Shown: positions 34,085 through 39,575 of the stretch, piece after piece
Numbering within the stretch: position 1 is the first letter of the stretch
Layout of the letters: each line of letters starts with the position of its first letter
Source of the DNA: a virus
DNA: 40,820 bases
Reading direction: 5' to 3' (one strand)
Virus record (IMG/VR): IMGVR_UViG_3300009159_000127
Span: 1-40,820 of that record
The notes under the pieces: model-generated
What the model saw: the letters and a program-made list of their open reading frames with translations, nothing else
What the model was told of the DNA's origin: nothing
The model's database searches: none
Translations under genes and position numbers: made by a program

Positions 34085-34363
34085 TTAATCTTCCTCCTCT
34101 TCGAACAATGTTCTCTCCAAATTCATGCCATCCTTTATTATCTCTTCTATTTCTTCTTCATCTATATGAGGAGAATCCATATTCAATTCTATTTCATATT
34201 TCTCTAAAGCAAAGAGGAATTCTTTATCTGTAACTCCCCAAACATCATCATATCCATCTAATGCTGTAGAAATATGTCTTCCTATATTATACGTTGGATG
34301 GGCTTTACGTAAGTTTTCCAATGTCTGTAGAATTTGTCGATAATAGTTTGGTTTTCTGCTCAT
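34085..34363 (-). CDS. Hypothetical acidic protein (92 aa)
   Basis: Not recognised as a named family. Basic start (MSRKPNYYRQILQTLENLRK), a middle GRHISTALDGYDDVWGVTDK and a strongly acidic end (HIDEEEIEEIIKDGMNLERT, then EEEED). The segment WGVTDKEFLFALEKYEIEL resembles a helix pair. It lies 24 bases from the gene downstream and six from the gene upstream. An interaction or regulatory role is plausible from charge alone. Confidence 0.6.
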   Translation of the reverse strand: MSRKPNYYRQILQTLENLRKAHPTYNIGRHISTALDGYDDVWGVTDKEFLFALEKYEIELNMDSPHIDEEEIEEIIKDGMNLERTLFEEEED

Positions 34364-34369
34364 GCTATA

Positions 34370-34654
34370 TTATATTAAATCTTCAATATCATCTTTAGAA
34401 AAAGGAGATGATGATGATGGTGGTGTATCAGTTTCATTGTTTATTAAAAAATCCATTCCATAATCTATTATGTCTTCTTCGTCTTCTTCTTCAAGAGATA
34501 AGTATTCAGGCTTCACTGTAATCTTAAGACTATCTCTTGGTGCCTCTCCATCATCATTAACATTTCCTGATAAATCAATAAAATCAGCTCCATTCTCAAA
34601 TAGGTCTGTAAGGATTTCTATAAATGGTCCTAATGGTATTTTACGTAACATCAT
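34370..34654 (-). CDS. Hypothetical acidic protein (94 aa)
   Basis: Begins MMLRKIPLGPFIEILTDLFE (the second Met at 34651 may be the true start), continues GADFIDLSGNVND, then DSLKITVKPEYLSL, and ends in an acidic Ser-rich tail. I have seen this opening in other Bacteroidota phage proteins but know no function. It overlaps the zinc-ribbon gene by 14 bases, so translation is probably coupled. Confidence 0.62.
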   Translation of the reverse strand: MMLRKIPLGPFIEILTDLFENGADFIDLSGNVNDDGEAPRDSLKITVKPEYLSLEEEDEEDIIDYGMDFLINNETDTPPSSSSPFSKDDIEDLI

Positions 34655-34910
34655 TTTCTTCTGGTATTTGCTGTGCCATCCATTTCTTTAATGGACATTC
34701 ACAGGTTAAACATTTGGTCTTAGCAGATAGTGTGCATCCACACTCTGTGCAATGTGCATCTGGTCTTACAGATGCGTGATTTTTAGAATGCTTATCACAT
34801 GCATTACATATAGCAAGTCTTTCATTGCTCACATGTTGAATAAAAGCTTTTTCTTTTTCTTGAGGAAGAAGGTGATTCTTCCATCCCTCAATTATCTGTC
34901 CTAGGCTCAT
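34641..34910 (-). CDS. Small zinc-ribbon protein (89 aa)
   Basis: Eight cysteines in ribbon spacing: C35-x-x-C38, C54-x-x-C57-x-C59, C67-x-x-C70-x-C72, inside RLAICNACDKHSKN, HCTECGCTLSAKTKC and CECPLKKW. This is a widespread phage family in which the N-terminal helix (EKEKAFIQHVSNERLAIC) precedes the ribbon; its function is not established. It overlaps both neighbours (23 and 14 bases). Two zinc sites are likely. Confidence 0.75.
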   Translation of the reverse strand: MSLGQIIEGWKNHLLPQEKEKAFIQHVSNERLAICNACDKHSKNHASVRPDAHCTECGCTLSAKTKCLTCECPLKKWMAQQIPEENDVT

Positions 34911-35232
34911 TGATTTTTGGTTTTAGAATTTTAATATCGTTTAATATTGAAATTAGTTTTTGTTCTGTAGAATGTCTTTTATTGTCTGATAAAGAATCAT
35001 TAGCTAATATGTTCTCATATGATTGTTTTATCTTAACATACTTGTCATATTGTGCTTGAGCTCTTTTCTGGTTGAAATAAAACTTTCCAAATCCAGAGAT
35101 CTCTATACTATCATGTACATTAAGAGCATCATTAGCAGAATCAAACTGATGAATAACAACAGAATCAATTGTCTTCTCAGACACCACCATACTAATTGCC
35201 ATCTTCTTGATGATCCACTCTTTCACTGACAT
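34888..35232 (-). CDS. IHF/HU-like DNA-binding protein (114 aa from the preferred start)
   Basis: The frame is open back to an ATG at 35256, but MSVKEWIIKKMAISMVVSEK at 35232 is the better start because it matches how HU/IHF-like proteins begin (a helix before SEKTIDSVVIHQFDSA). The signature HDSIEISGFGKFYFNQKRAQ (~40-60) corresponds to the V-x-L-x-G-F-G-x-F strand of HU/IHF. The C-terminal helices replace the usual DNA-wrapping arm. crAss-like phages carry such IHF-like genes beside the packaging/structural block. It may bend phage DNA for packaging or regulate the late operon. It overlaps the 130-aa gene by about 40 bases. Confidence 0.72.
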   Translation of the reverse strand: MSVKEWIIKKMAISMVVSEKTIDSVVIHQFDSANDALNVHDSIEISGFGKFYFNQKRAQAQYDKYVKIKQSYENILANDSLSDNKRHSTEQKLISILNDIKILKPKINEPRTDN

Positions 35233-35584
35233 TGATTGGGGCTTCTTCATGTACAATTTTTATATTCAACATTAAGTCTTTCTTGAAATCTATGCAGATC
35301 TTAGGGTTTATCTTCACCTTACCATTCTCCTTAATAAATATACCCATCCTCTTAAGCTTAGAAATAATGTTGTTGATTGTTGGAGATGTACTGTTGTATG
35401 TTTTGCAGAACTCCTCCCTTACATTAGCATATGTAATGTTTCCCTTAATAGCTGTAAAAGCTATAAGTTGTATCTCTCTTTCTGTTAGATGTAGATTGTT
35501 TATTGTGAATAGTATATTATAATACTTCTCAGCTAATTGAAATTCTGTAGATACAATCTTCTTAAGACTCTGTACTATCATCAT
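35192..35584 (-). CDS. Winged-helix-type protein, first gene of the late operon (130 aa)
   Basis: Contains an N-terminal helix, LHLTEREIQLIAFTAIKGN, and a recognition-type stretch STSPTINNIISKLKRMGIFI followed by a small wing (KENGKVKINPKIC), a layout typical of winged helix-turn-helix proteins. It is the promoter-proximal gene of the leftward operon, starting about 12 bases after the predicted transcription start, so it may control that operon. No sigma-factor or repressor family can be named. Its 3' end overlaps the IHF-like gene. Confidence 0.65.
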   Translation of the reverse strand: MMIVQSLKKIVSTEFQLAEKYYNILFTINNLHLTEREIQLIAFTAIKGNITYANVREEFCKTYNSTSPTINNIISKLKRMGIFIKENGKVKINPKICIDFKKDLMLNIKIVHEEAPINVSERVDHQEDGN

Positions 35585-35603
35585 AATTTAGTTTTAATAC
35601 TGA

Positions 35604-35634
35604 CAAAGATATATAATAAAAAAACATAATCAAT
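35604..35634 (-). promoter_or_regulatory. Promoter of the leftward (late) operon
   Basis: Minus-strand ATTG (35634-35631), 19 bases, then TATCTTTG (35611-35604): a full match to the Bacteroidota -7 element and three of four to the -33 element. The first gene starts at 35584, giving a very short leader. Confidence 0.65.
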
Positions 35635-35724
35635 ACATAAAAGACAAATATTTAATTCCTATGCTATATTATGAAAACTTATTTATATATCTATACAGAC
35701 AACAAATGTTCTTATATAAACAAA

Positions 35725-35738
35725 CCCACCCACCCACC
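35725..35738 (-). promoter_or_regulatory. G-rich run with G-quadruplex potential in the divergent region
   Basis: The minus strand reads GGTGGGTGGGTGGG: three GGG runs and one GG with single-T loops. This can form a two-layer G-quadruplex, or a three-layer one with a defect. It lies upstream of the late promoter in an otherwise very AT-rich region. The rest of the 319-base gap (35,585-35,903) holds the late promoter, T-rich stretches and the hairpin at 35,853. Confidence 0.45.
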
Positions 35739-35852
35739 AAAGGTATAACACATTTTATATATTCTCCAAATTTTTTTTCTAAAATTTTCAAACCCCTTGT
35801 GTATATAGTGTGTGAGACCCCTACCAGTTGCAACCCCACGCATGATTTGGAA

Positions 35853-35873
35853 GATTGGGGTAGTCCCCCAATC
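35853..35873 (+). promoter_or_regulatory. Hairpin upstream of the first rightward gene
   Basis: GATTGGGG (35853-35860) and CCCCAATC (35866-35873) form a perfect 8-bp stem with loop TAGTC, ending 30 bases before the ATG at 35904. ATGATTTGG (35842-35850) can compete for the same 3' arm (CCAATCAT) with one bulged T. It could be a leader RNA structure, a protein-binding site or a terminator of upstream transcription; no U-tract follows. Confidence 0.55.
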
Positions 35874-35903
35874 ATAATTATAAATAAATAAAAAACAGAA
35901 AAA

Positions 35904-36299
35904 ATGGCTTTAAATTTCAAAAATTACGAGAGAGCAGAAAGAACAGAATTAGGAACAGTTGCAGAACTGATTGGAAAAGGTGGTAAGATTAAGTTATCTC
36001 CAAGAAACTTTGCTGATGATAGCAAGCGTGTTGCTGTCATCCTTGAGCAAGCTAATGGTGCAAGTGATATGGTAATCTGCTCTGCTGAATTGAGCAAGAG
36101 ATTGCGTAGTAAAGAAATCACTTTGTCCAATCTAATTGGGTTCACTGTTACTGAACAGTTGAGTGTTAGTGGCGAACTGATTAATGTTATCACGTTACCA
36201 ACAGGTGGTGGTATGATTGAAGTTAGCATTGATGATGTGAAAGCAACAGCTTACGAGCCTGTTAGCACGTTCAATGCTGATGAGCTTGTTGCGTTCTAA
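35904..36299 (+). CDS. Conserved hypothetical protein, likely highly expressed (131 aa)
   Basis: First rightward gene, with an A-rich ribosome-binding region (AAAAACAGAAAAA) before the ATG and its own strong terminator. The product begins MALNFKNYERAERTELGTVA, has a glycine loop (ELIGKGGKIKLSPRNF), CSAELSKRLRSKEIT in the middle and a beta-type end (LPTGGGMIEVSIDDV). No cysteine pairs or membrane segments. Codon use is less AT-biased (AGC, GCG and CGT appear) than in its neighbours, which suggests strong expression. I think I have seen the family in Bacteroidota phages but cannot give a function; nucleic-acid binding is one guess. Confidence 0.7.
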   Translation: MALNFKNYERAERTELGTVAELIGKGGKIKLSPRNFADDSKRVAVILEQANGASDMVICSAELSKRLRSKEITLSNLIGFTVTEQLSVSGELINVITLPTGGGMIEVSIDDVKATAYEPVSTFNADELVAF

Positions 36300-36309
36300 T
36301 AAGTTGATT

Positions 36310-36334
36310 GAGCCCCTTTGGGGCTCTTTCTTTT
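36310..36334 (+). terminator. Intrinsic terminator after the 131-aa gene
   Basis: GAGCCCC / GGGGCTC (7 bp, loop TTT) followed by TTTCTTTT, 11 bases after the stop codon. It isolates the 131-aa gene as a single-gene transcript. Confidence 0.9.
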
Positions 36335-36391
36335 ATATATAGGGTGGGTTTTATAAAATAGGGTGGGCTCTTTAAAATACAAAACATATCG

Positions 36392-36535
36392 TTTATTGCA
36401 TTATTCTCAATAAATAAAACTTTCTACGAGGAGCGTAATAACTATTCTTCAATGAAAAGAGCATTAGACTGAGAATCTTCTAATAAAATATATATTCATT
36501 GGAGTGTAAATGAATCAACGTGTAGACCATCACGT
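36392..36535 (+). ncRNA. Gene-free stretch with a chain of stem-loops (candidate RNA A)
   Basis: No ORF fits between 36,300 and 36,598. Perfect stems appear in series: TTTATTG/CAATAAA (36392-36398 with 36408-36414), ATTAGA/TCTAAT (36463-36468 with 36479-36484), ATTCATT/AATGAAT (36494-36500 with 36509-36515) and ACGTG/CACGT (36518-36522 with 36531-36535). Some short AT stems are expected by chance. It shares AAGAGCATTAGA and a CTCAATAA...ACTTTCTA motif with the next gene-free stretch. A structured RNA is possible; the strand is inferred from flanking genes. Confidence 0.35.
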
Positions 36536-36598
36536 AATAAATAGGTCAGTAATAGAAACAACAAACAACGTCAAACACAAATAAATATATATAGCATT

Positions 36599-36766
36599 AT
36601 GGTAGCAATAGACATAACAAAGAGCATTGAAGCATTAAAACAAAACTCATTATCTAATGAAGAGTTTTATACTAATGGAGACATTGATGAGAAGAGATAT
36701 ATATACATGAGAGATCAAATTGAGATGACATTAAGTTATTATCTCTTTTTATTTGAAGAAGAATAA
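36599..36766 (+). CDS. Hypothetical small acidic protein (55 aa)
   Basis: ATG at 36599, stop at 36764-36766, followed within five bases by a terminator. The product starts MVAIDITKSIEALKQNSLSN and ends TLSYYLFLFEEE; it is acidic and helical with no motif I know. The tight link to a terminator and the lack of stop codons over 55 codons in an AT-rich region support it as real. Confidence 0.55.
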   Translation: MVAIDITKSIEALKQNSLSNEEFYTNGDIDEKRYIYMRDQIEMTLSYYLFLFEEE

Positions 36767-36770
36767 TAAT

Positions 36771-36791
36771 GGGCTCTTCTTGGGCCCTTTT
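36771..36791 (+). terminator. Intrinsic terminator after the 55-aa gene
   Basis: GGGCTC / GGGCCC (6 bp including one G-U pair, loop TTCTT), followed by TTTT, directly after the 55-aa ORF. Confidence 0.8.
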
Positions 36792-36800
36792 AAATAACAT

Positions 36801-37071
36801 CCACTCAATAGCAGAAGCTAATAGTTTGATGTGTGAAGACCACACATTAGTAGCAAGACTATTAATACTTACTTGTGAGTAACTCCAGACTGAAATAACA
36901 TAAGTTGAGAGTGGATTTAATAATATAATGTGTGAGTGTATACATTTGCTCGTGTATACAGTGATAGAGAGTAGGAAATCAAATAAAGCTTCTCACACAT
37001 TTATAATACAATCAACTACCAAATATTTGGTATATACATAGAAGAGCATTAGAAGTATGCTATAGTTGATT
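36801..37071 (+). ncRNA. Nested multi-stem region, candidate structured RNA B (~270 nt)
   Basis: The 436-base gap 36,767-37,202 has no convincing gene. Part 1: CCACTC (36801-36806) pairs with GAGTGG (36909-36914) around TAGC/GCTA, ATGTGTG/CACACAT (36829-36847), ATTAGTAG/CTATTAAT (36846-36866, one G-U) and TTACT/AGTAA. Part 2: AATGTGTGAG/CTCACACATT (36927-36936 with 36992-37001) around TGTATAC/GTATACA (36937-36943 with 36954-36960). Part 3: AATCAACTA/TAGTTGATT (37010-37018 with 37063-37071) around CCAAATATTTGG and AGCAT/ATGCT, a three-way junction. TACATTTG (36941-36948) also matches a -7 promoter element, so a promoter could overlap part 2. Confidence 0.5.
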
Positions 37072-37161
37072 AACAAAAAACTCAATAACTTTCTAAGATG
37101 TTGAAGACACCAGTTTCTATACAATACATGTTGATATATGTTCGACCATATGTTAAGTATA

Positions 37162-37177
37162 GTTTTAGGTGTAAAAC
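37162..37177 (+). promoter_or_regulatory. Leader hairpin before the 103-aa gene
   Basis: GTTTTA / TAAAAC with loop GGTG, ending 25 bases before the ATG at 37203. It resembles in placement the hairpins before 35904 and 40531. Confidence 0.4.
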
Positions 37178-37202
37178 ACAAATCCTTTAATAACAAATAG
37201 AA

Positions 37203-37514
37203 ATGAGCAAACATTTAACTAGTAAAGAAATGGATAACAGACTTGGTGCTGTTATGAATGCATTCAAAGAAGAGAATGCAACAAGTGTATTCAACATGAA
37301 TTGTGTAGCAAGCATGTTGAGAAGTGGTACTTATAGTATCAATGGTGATGATAAGACTAATAAACAAGTGGCTGATTCAATCAGTAGATTGACAGCCTTT
37401 GTTAATAGAATATCTGATATAGTACATAAGGGTGCAGAAGAATGTGATCTTGATACTCAGATTGATGCCAATCATAAGTTTTGGAAAGACCTTGAAACAA
37501 TATTAAATCCTTAA
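37203..37514 (+). CDS. Hypothetical helical protein (103 aa)
   Basis: Begins MSKHLTSKEMDNRLGAVMNA; helical throughout, with TYSINGDDKTNKQVADSISR in the middle and HKGAEECDLDTQIDANHKFW near the end. No known motif. AATAACAAATAGAA before the ATG is a typical A-rich Bacteroidota translation start. First of a run of short genes separated by 2-10 bases, probably one transcript to about 39.26 kb. Confidence 0.65.
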   Translation: MSKHLTSKEMDNRLGAVMNAFKEENATSVFNMNCVASMLRSGTYSINGDDKTNKQVADSISRLTAFVNRISDIVHKGAEECDLDTQIDANHKFWKDLETILNP

Positions 37515-37524
37515 TAACAAACAA

Positions 37525-37731
37525 ATGAAATCAACAAAACTTATGTTGGCTGTAATAGCCACATTTCTCATTACATGGTGTGTAATGGGATTGATTGGGT
37601 ATTTATTATCTGATCTGTCATTCAGAGATTGTATGACAAATGGTGCAACAATAATGATTATGTTCATTATAGGCTGGATACCAGCTTCAATAGTTGGATA
37701 TGATGTTAATGAACAATTAAACTCTTATTAA
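37525..37731 (+). CDS. Small membrane protein, two TM segments (68 aa)
   Basis: TM1 at ~6-28 (LMLAVIATFLITWCVMGLIG) and TM2 at ~41-58 (ATIMIMFIIGWIPASIVGY), separated by a short polar loop. No catalytic motif. Ten bases after the previous gene and two before the next, which also starts with a membrane anchor. Possible roles are superinfection exclusion, host-envelope modification or holin-like lysis; the sequence cannot decide. Confidence 0.65.
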   Translation: MKSTKLMLAVIATFLITWCVMGLIGYLLSDLSFRDCMTNGATIMIMFIIGWIPASIVGYDVNEQLNSY

Positions 37732-37733
37732 TT

Positions 37734-37988
37734 ATGAAAACAAATTATTATTCAATTCTTTTAGCCTTATTGGCTTTCTCAATTGGTCTTAACGTATGTC
37801 TATTATACGAAAGACCAATTTGTATGGATAAAGATGTCCTTGTTAATGAGAATTTTGACAATCCTGTATTTATATGGAATGATGATCTTGAATCTATTCC
37901 AATGGATAACACACCAGTGTTATTACAGTTTGGATCTAAGAACTCAGACACATTATATCTAGGACCTATTGAAGAACCAATTAAATAA
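37734..37988 (+). CDS. Membrane-anchored small protein (84 aa)
   Basis: An N-terminal hydrophobic segment (~6-25, YSILLALLAFSIGLNVCLLY) follows a short basic start (MKTN), then a soluble acidic domain (~30-84, NEDFD/WNDDLESIPMDNTP-type). A Cys sits at the end of the hydrophobic stretch, but L-N-V-C is not a proper lipobox, so a simple anchor is more likely than a lipoprotein. Two bases after the two-TM gene; the pair may act together at the inner membrane. Confidence 0.6.
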   Translation: MKTNYYSILLALLAFSIGLNVCLLYERPICMDKDVLVNENFDNPVFIWNDDLESIPMDNTPVLLQFGSKNSDTLYLGPIEEPIK

Positions 37989-37995
37989 CAACGTT

Positions 37996-38241
37996 ATGAT
38001 ACAAATTAAATATCATGTAGGCTCAATGTATTGGCCTGCAATTAAGAAAATGGTTGATCAATTAAATACACAATCTATCACCTGCTCTATTGAAGAAGTA
38101 GGTGATAGTAAATATTTAATGATTGGTATTCCAGAATCATTTGATCTTGGACAAACAGCATTATATATAGGAACTATTATTGGTATGATTGAACAACAAT
38201 CATTAACAACACAATTTTATTTAAAAGATGTAGTTATATGA
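37996..38241 (+). CDS. Hypothetical protein (81 aa)
   Basis: The frame is open back to 37969, but the ATG at 37996 lies just after the previous stop and after AAATAACAACGTT, so it is preferred. The product starts MIQIKYHVGSMYWPAIKKMV and alternates beta and helical parts (SITCSIEEVGDSKYLMIGIP; ALYIGTIIGMIEQQ). It looks like a small alpha/beta domain; no family recognised. Confidence 0.6.
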   Translation: MIQIKYHVGSMYWPAIKKMVDQLNTQSITCSIEEVGDSKYLMIGIPESFDLGQTALYIGTIIGMIEQQSLTTQFYLKDVVI

Positions 38242-38354
38242 TAACACTATGTATTTTTCCTAATTTCAAGGGAACTAAAAGAGAACATTGCCATGCATTA
38301 TTAATATGTGTGGCTCTTGATATGTTATATATTGTACCATTATTAATAAACTAA
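38238..38354 (+). CDS. Hydrophobic mini-ORF (38 aa)
   Basis: Its ATG overlaps the TGA of the preceding gene (ATGA). The product starts MITLCIFPNFKGTKREHCHA, then a hydrophobic end (LLICVALDMLYIVPLLIN) that could be one membrane segment. It fills the gap up to the next ORF, which begins five bases after its stop. Overlapping start and gap filling support it; length alone does not. Confidence 0.4.
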   Translation: MITLCIFPNFKGTKREHCHALLICVALDMLYIVPLLIN

Positions 38355-38358
38355 AACT

Positions 38359-38538
38359 ATGAACACAGAACAAATTAAAGAACAGATTAATCTTATCGAT
38401 CAACAATTGTTTGAATTAGACGAAACATTATCATGTAGTGATGAAATAGATATTCATCGTTATTATGAATTAGAAGCAAAATTAATAACACAAAGAAAAT
38501 TATTATTAACTGATTACGAAAACTTAATTGCATTATGA
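38359..38538 (+). CDS. Hypothetical helical protein (59 aa)
   Basis: Begins MNTEQIKEQINLIDQQLFEL and continues with Glu/Lys/Leu-rich helices (HRYYELEAKLITQRKLLLTD). Probably a small two-helix coiled coil. Its TGA overlaps the ATG of the next gene (ATGA), typical of coupled translation. No family recognised. Confidence 0.55.
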   Translation: MNTEQIKEQINLIDQQLFELDETLSCSDEIDIHRYYELEAKLITQRKLLLTDYENLIAL

Positions 38539-38729
38539 TTATGAAAATTGAAATCAACAAACAAATATTTTGTTCATTAGCTGAGAAACTGGATTTGAAC
38601 AAAAAGAATACTGAAATAGAAAACTTCAATGAATGGATGCTTAATAAAATAAAGAGTGTTCATTATTCTAACAATGAAGAAATGTGTAATGCATATGAAA
38701 AAATAGAAGAAAGATATGTTAATAACTAG
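38535..38729 (+). CDS. Hypothetical small protein (64 aa)
   Basis: Starts at an ATGA overlap (38535; a second Met at 38541 is possible). Sequence MIMKIEINKQIFCSLAEKLD, then EIENFNEWMLNKIKSVHYSN and NAYEKIEERYVNN; charged and helical. It overlaps the following gene by 14 bases. No known motif. Confidence 0.55.
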   Translation: MIMKIEINKQIFCSLAEKLDLNKKNTEIENFNEWMLNKIKSVHYSNNEEMCNAYEKIEERYVNN

Positions 38730-38922
38730 AACTTCAGTATTTGGTGTAACAAGGACGAAAGATCTTCCTATAACACAAGAGCAATATAACGCCTGGGAAT
38801 CAGGCGTTTTTGCTCAAGATGCATTTACTAATTTAGATGCAGCAGATAGAGAGTTTATCATTAGTGGTAACACTGATGAAGATTGGAATAAGATGTTTGC
38901 TGAAGAAGCAGATGATGTTTAA
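38716..38922 (+). CDS. ITRTS-type small phage/plasmid protein (68 aa)
   Basis: Begins MLITRTSVFGVTRTKDLPIT and contains EEQ-like TQEQYNAWESG, then LDAADREFIISGNTDEDWNK and an acidic end. I recognise this as a widespread small phage/plasmid family of the pattern ITRTS...TRT...P(I/V)T...Q...W..G...Q.A....REFI.(S/T)G.T.E.W; its function is unknown. Codons ~25-32 coincide with a terminator-like hairpin (38,788-38,811), odd for a coding region. Overlaps the 64-aa gene by 14 bases. Confidence 0.72.
   Translation: MLITRTSVFGVTRTKDLPITQEQYNAWESGVFAQDAFTNLDAADREFIISGNTDEDWNKMFAEEADDV
38788..38811 (+). terminator. Terminator-like hairpin inside a coding sequence
   Basis: AACGCCTG (38788-38795) and CAGGCGTT (38801-38808) form a perfect 8-bp stem with loop GGAAT, with five consecutive T (38807-38811). 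This is as strong as the terminators at the ends of other rightward genes, yet it lies within codons of the ITRTS-type gene. Confidence 0.7.
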
Positions 38923-38940
38923 TTTAAAAATAAATGTATT

Positions 38941-39111
38941 ATGATATTATATTGCATAGTTAGTTACTTCATTATGTTTGGTATATTATTAAGCGAACAT
39001 AAAAGATTTGACACATTAAGTTACCAAGATGTGGTACTTTCAGTATTTGCTCCTTTCATTGTTCCAATTATTTTTGGAATGCATATTAATGATAAAGGTG
39101 ATGAAAAATAA
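38941..39111 (+). CDS. Small membrane protein, two TM segments (56 aa)
   Basis: ATG at 38941. TM1 ~2-18 (ILYCIVSYFIMFGILLS), a polar loop EHKRFDTLSYQD, TM2 ~31-47 (VVLSVFAPFIVPIIFGM) and a charged tail. A shadow frame at 39029 overlaps it; the 56-aa frame is preferred because it starts 18 bases after the previous stop and couples to the next gene. The TM-loop-TM layout is compatible with a holin-like or exclusion protein, without proof. Confidence 0.55.
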   Translation: MILYCIVSYFIMFGILLSEHKRFDTLSYQDVVLSVFAPFIVPIIFGMHINDKGDEK

Positions 39112-39262
39112 GAGACCAAGAGTTCCAGCCAAGATAATGGTTGGTCAAGTGGTCTATTCTACAAACCCTATTCAACAAGGATGTTGTAGAGTGCTTGTTA
39201 TTTATGAGAAATATCATGCCCTTTCTTATAAAAGAATATGTAGATTTGTAAAACAAGAATAA
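39101..39262 (+). CDS. Small basic protein (53 aa)
   Basis: Preferred start is the ATG at 39101, inside the end of the membrane-protein gene (11-base overlap), giving MKNKRPRVPAKIMVGQVVYS, then NPIQQGCCRVLVIYEKYHAL and a Lys/Arg-rich end. The basic, beta-rich sequence with KIMVGQVVYS resembles a small SH3/KOW-like barrel, a weak guess. Last ORF before the 313-base gene-free stretch. Confidence 0.5.
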   Translation: MKNKRPRVPAKIMVGQVVYSTNPIQQGCCRVLVIYEKYHALSYKRICRFVKQE

Positions 39263-39440
39263 ATTGGGTGTCCAAATCCAATAAGGTTAAACATTGAATA
39301 CCTTGAGATGCCAAGCACCTCTAAAGATACTATCAGTAATGGTAGACATGCAGCATCCTTGAGAAAGATGTGATATATCTCAGTAACAAACACTGACTGC
39401 GTGAATGAGTTCTCAGCTTGACCCTATTCTAGGGTGCTAA
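39263..39440 (+). ncRNA. Stem-loop-rich gene-free stretch, candidate structured RNA C
   Basis: The gap 39,263-39,575 has no good ORF. Stems in order: ATTGG/CCAAT (39263-39282), AAGGT/ACCTT (39283-39304), GAG.TGC/GCA.CTC with one A.C mismatch (39305-39321), CTATC/GGTAG (39330-39345), TCAGT/ACTGA (39380-39396) and ACCCTA/TAGGGT (39421-39435). CATC/GATG (39354-39357 with 39367-39370) and TGAGA/TCTCA (39360-39364 with 39378-39382) interlock as an H-type pseudoknot, an alternative to TCAGT/ACTGA. The rest of the gap holds the promoter-like site at 39,453 and the palindrome at 39,522. Confidence 0.45.
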
Positions 39441-39452
39441 TTTACTAACAAT

Positions 39453-39487
39453 TTTGGATGATTGTTATTTAAATCTGTATAACGTTG
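39453..39487 (+). promoter_or_regulatory. Possible promoter for the ParB/DGQH-type gene
   Basis: TTTG (39453-39456), 23 bases, then TAACGTTG (39480-39487), one mismatch from TAnnTTTG. The TTTG lies in the loop of a stem AACAAT/ATTGTT (39447-39452 with 39461-39466). Confidence 0.35.
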
Positions 39488-39521
39488 GCTTTCATTGGTC
39501 AACACAACTAATTGATAAGTG

Positions 39522-39535
39522 GACGCACATGCGTC
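39522..39535 (+). promoter_or_regulatory. Palindromic hairpin/operator upstream of the ParB-like gene
   Basis: GACGC ACAT GCGTC: as DNA, two 6-base arms GACGCA/TGCGTC around CA. GC-rich in an AT-rich leader, 40 bases before the ATG at 39576. It may be an operator (perhaps for the ParB-like product itself) or an RNA hairpin. Confidence 0.45.
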
Positions 39536-39575
39536 ATAATTTAAACATAGAACACAAATTAAAAACAAAGAAAAC

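Noticed and set aside
35661-35920. ORFs of 76 aa (plus) and 83 aa (minus) in the divergent control region
   Set aside because: They oppose each other, cover promoter-like and hairpin sequence and overlap the 131-aa gene start; no family resemblance.
36450-36540. Possible tRNA in the stem-rich stretch
   Set aside because: No T-arm GTTCRA, no proper 7-bp acceptor stem and wrong arm order.
36801-37200. Group I intron or tRNA cluster
   Set aside because: No recognisable P/Q/R/S core or homing endonuclease, and no interrupted gene at its ends.
36993-37214. Minus-strand 73-aa ORF over RNA B
   Set aside because: Runs against all rightward genes, overlaps the 103-aa gene's start and has a random-looking hydrophobic composition.
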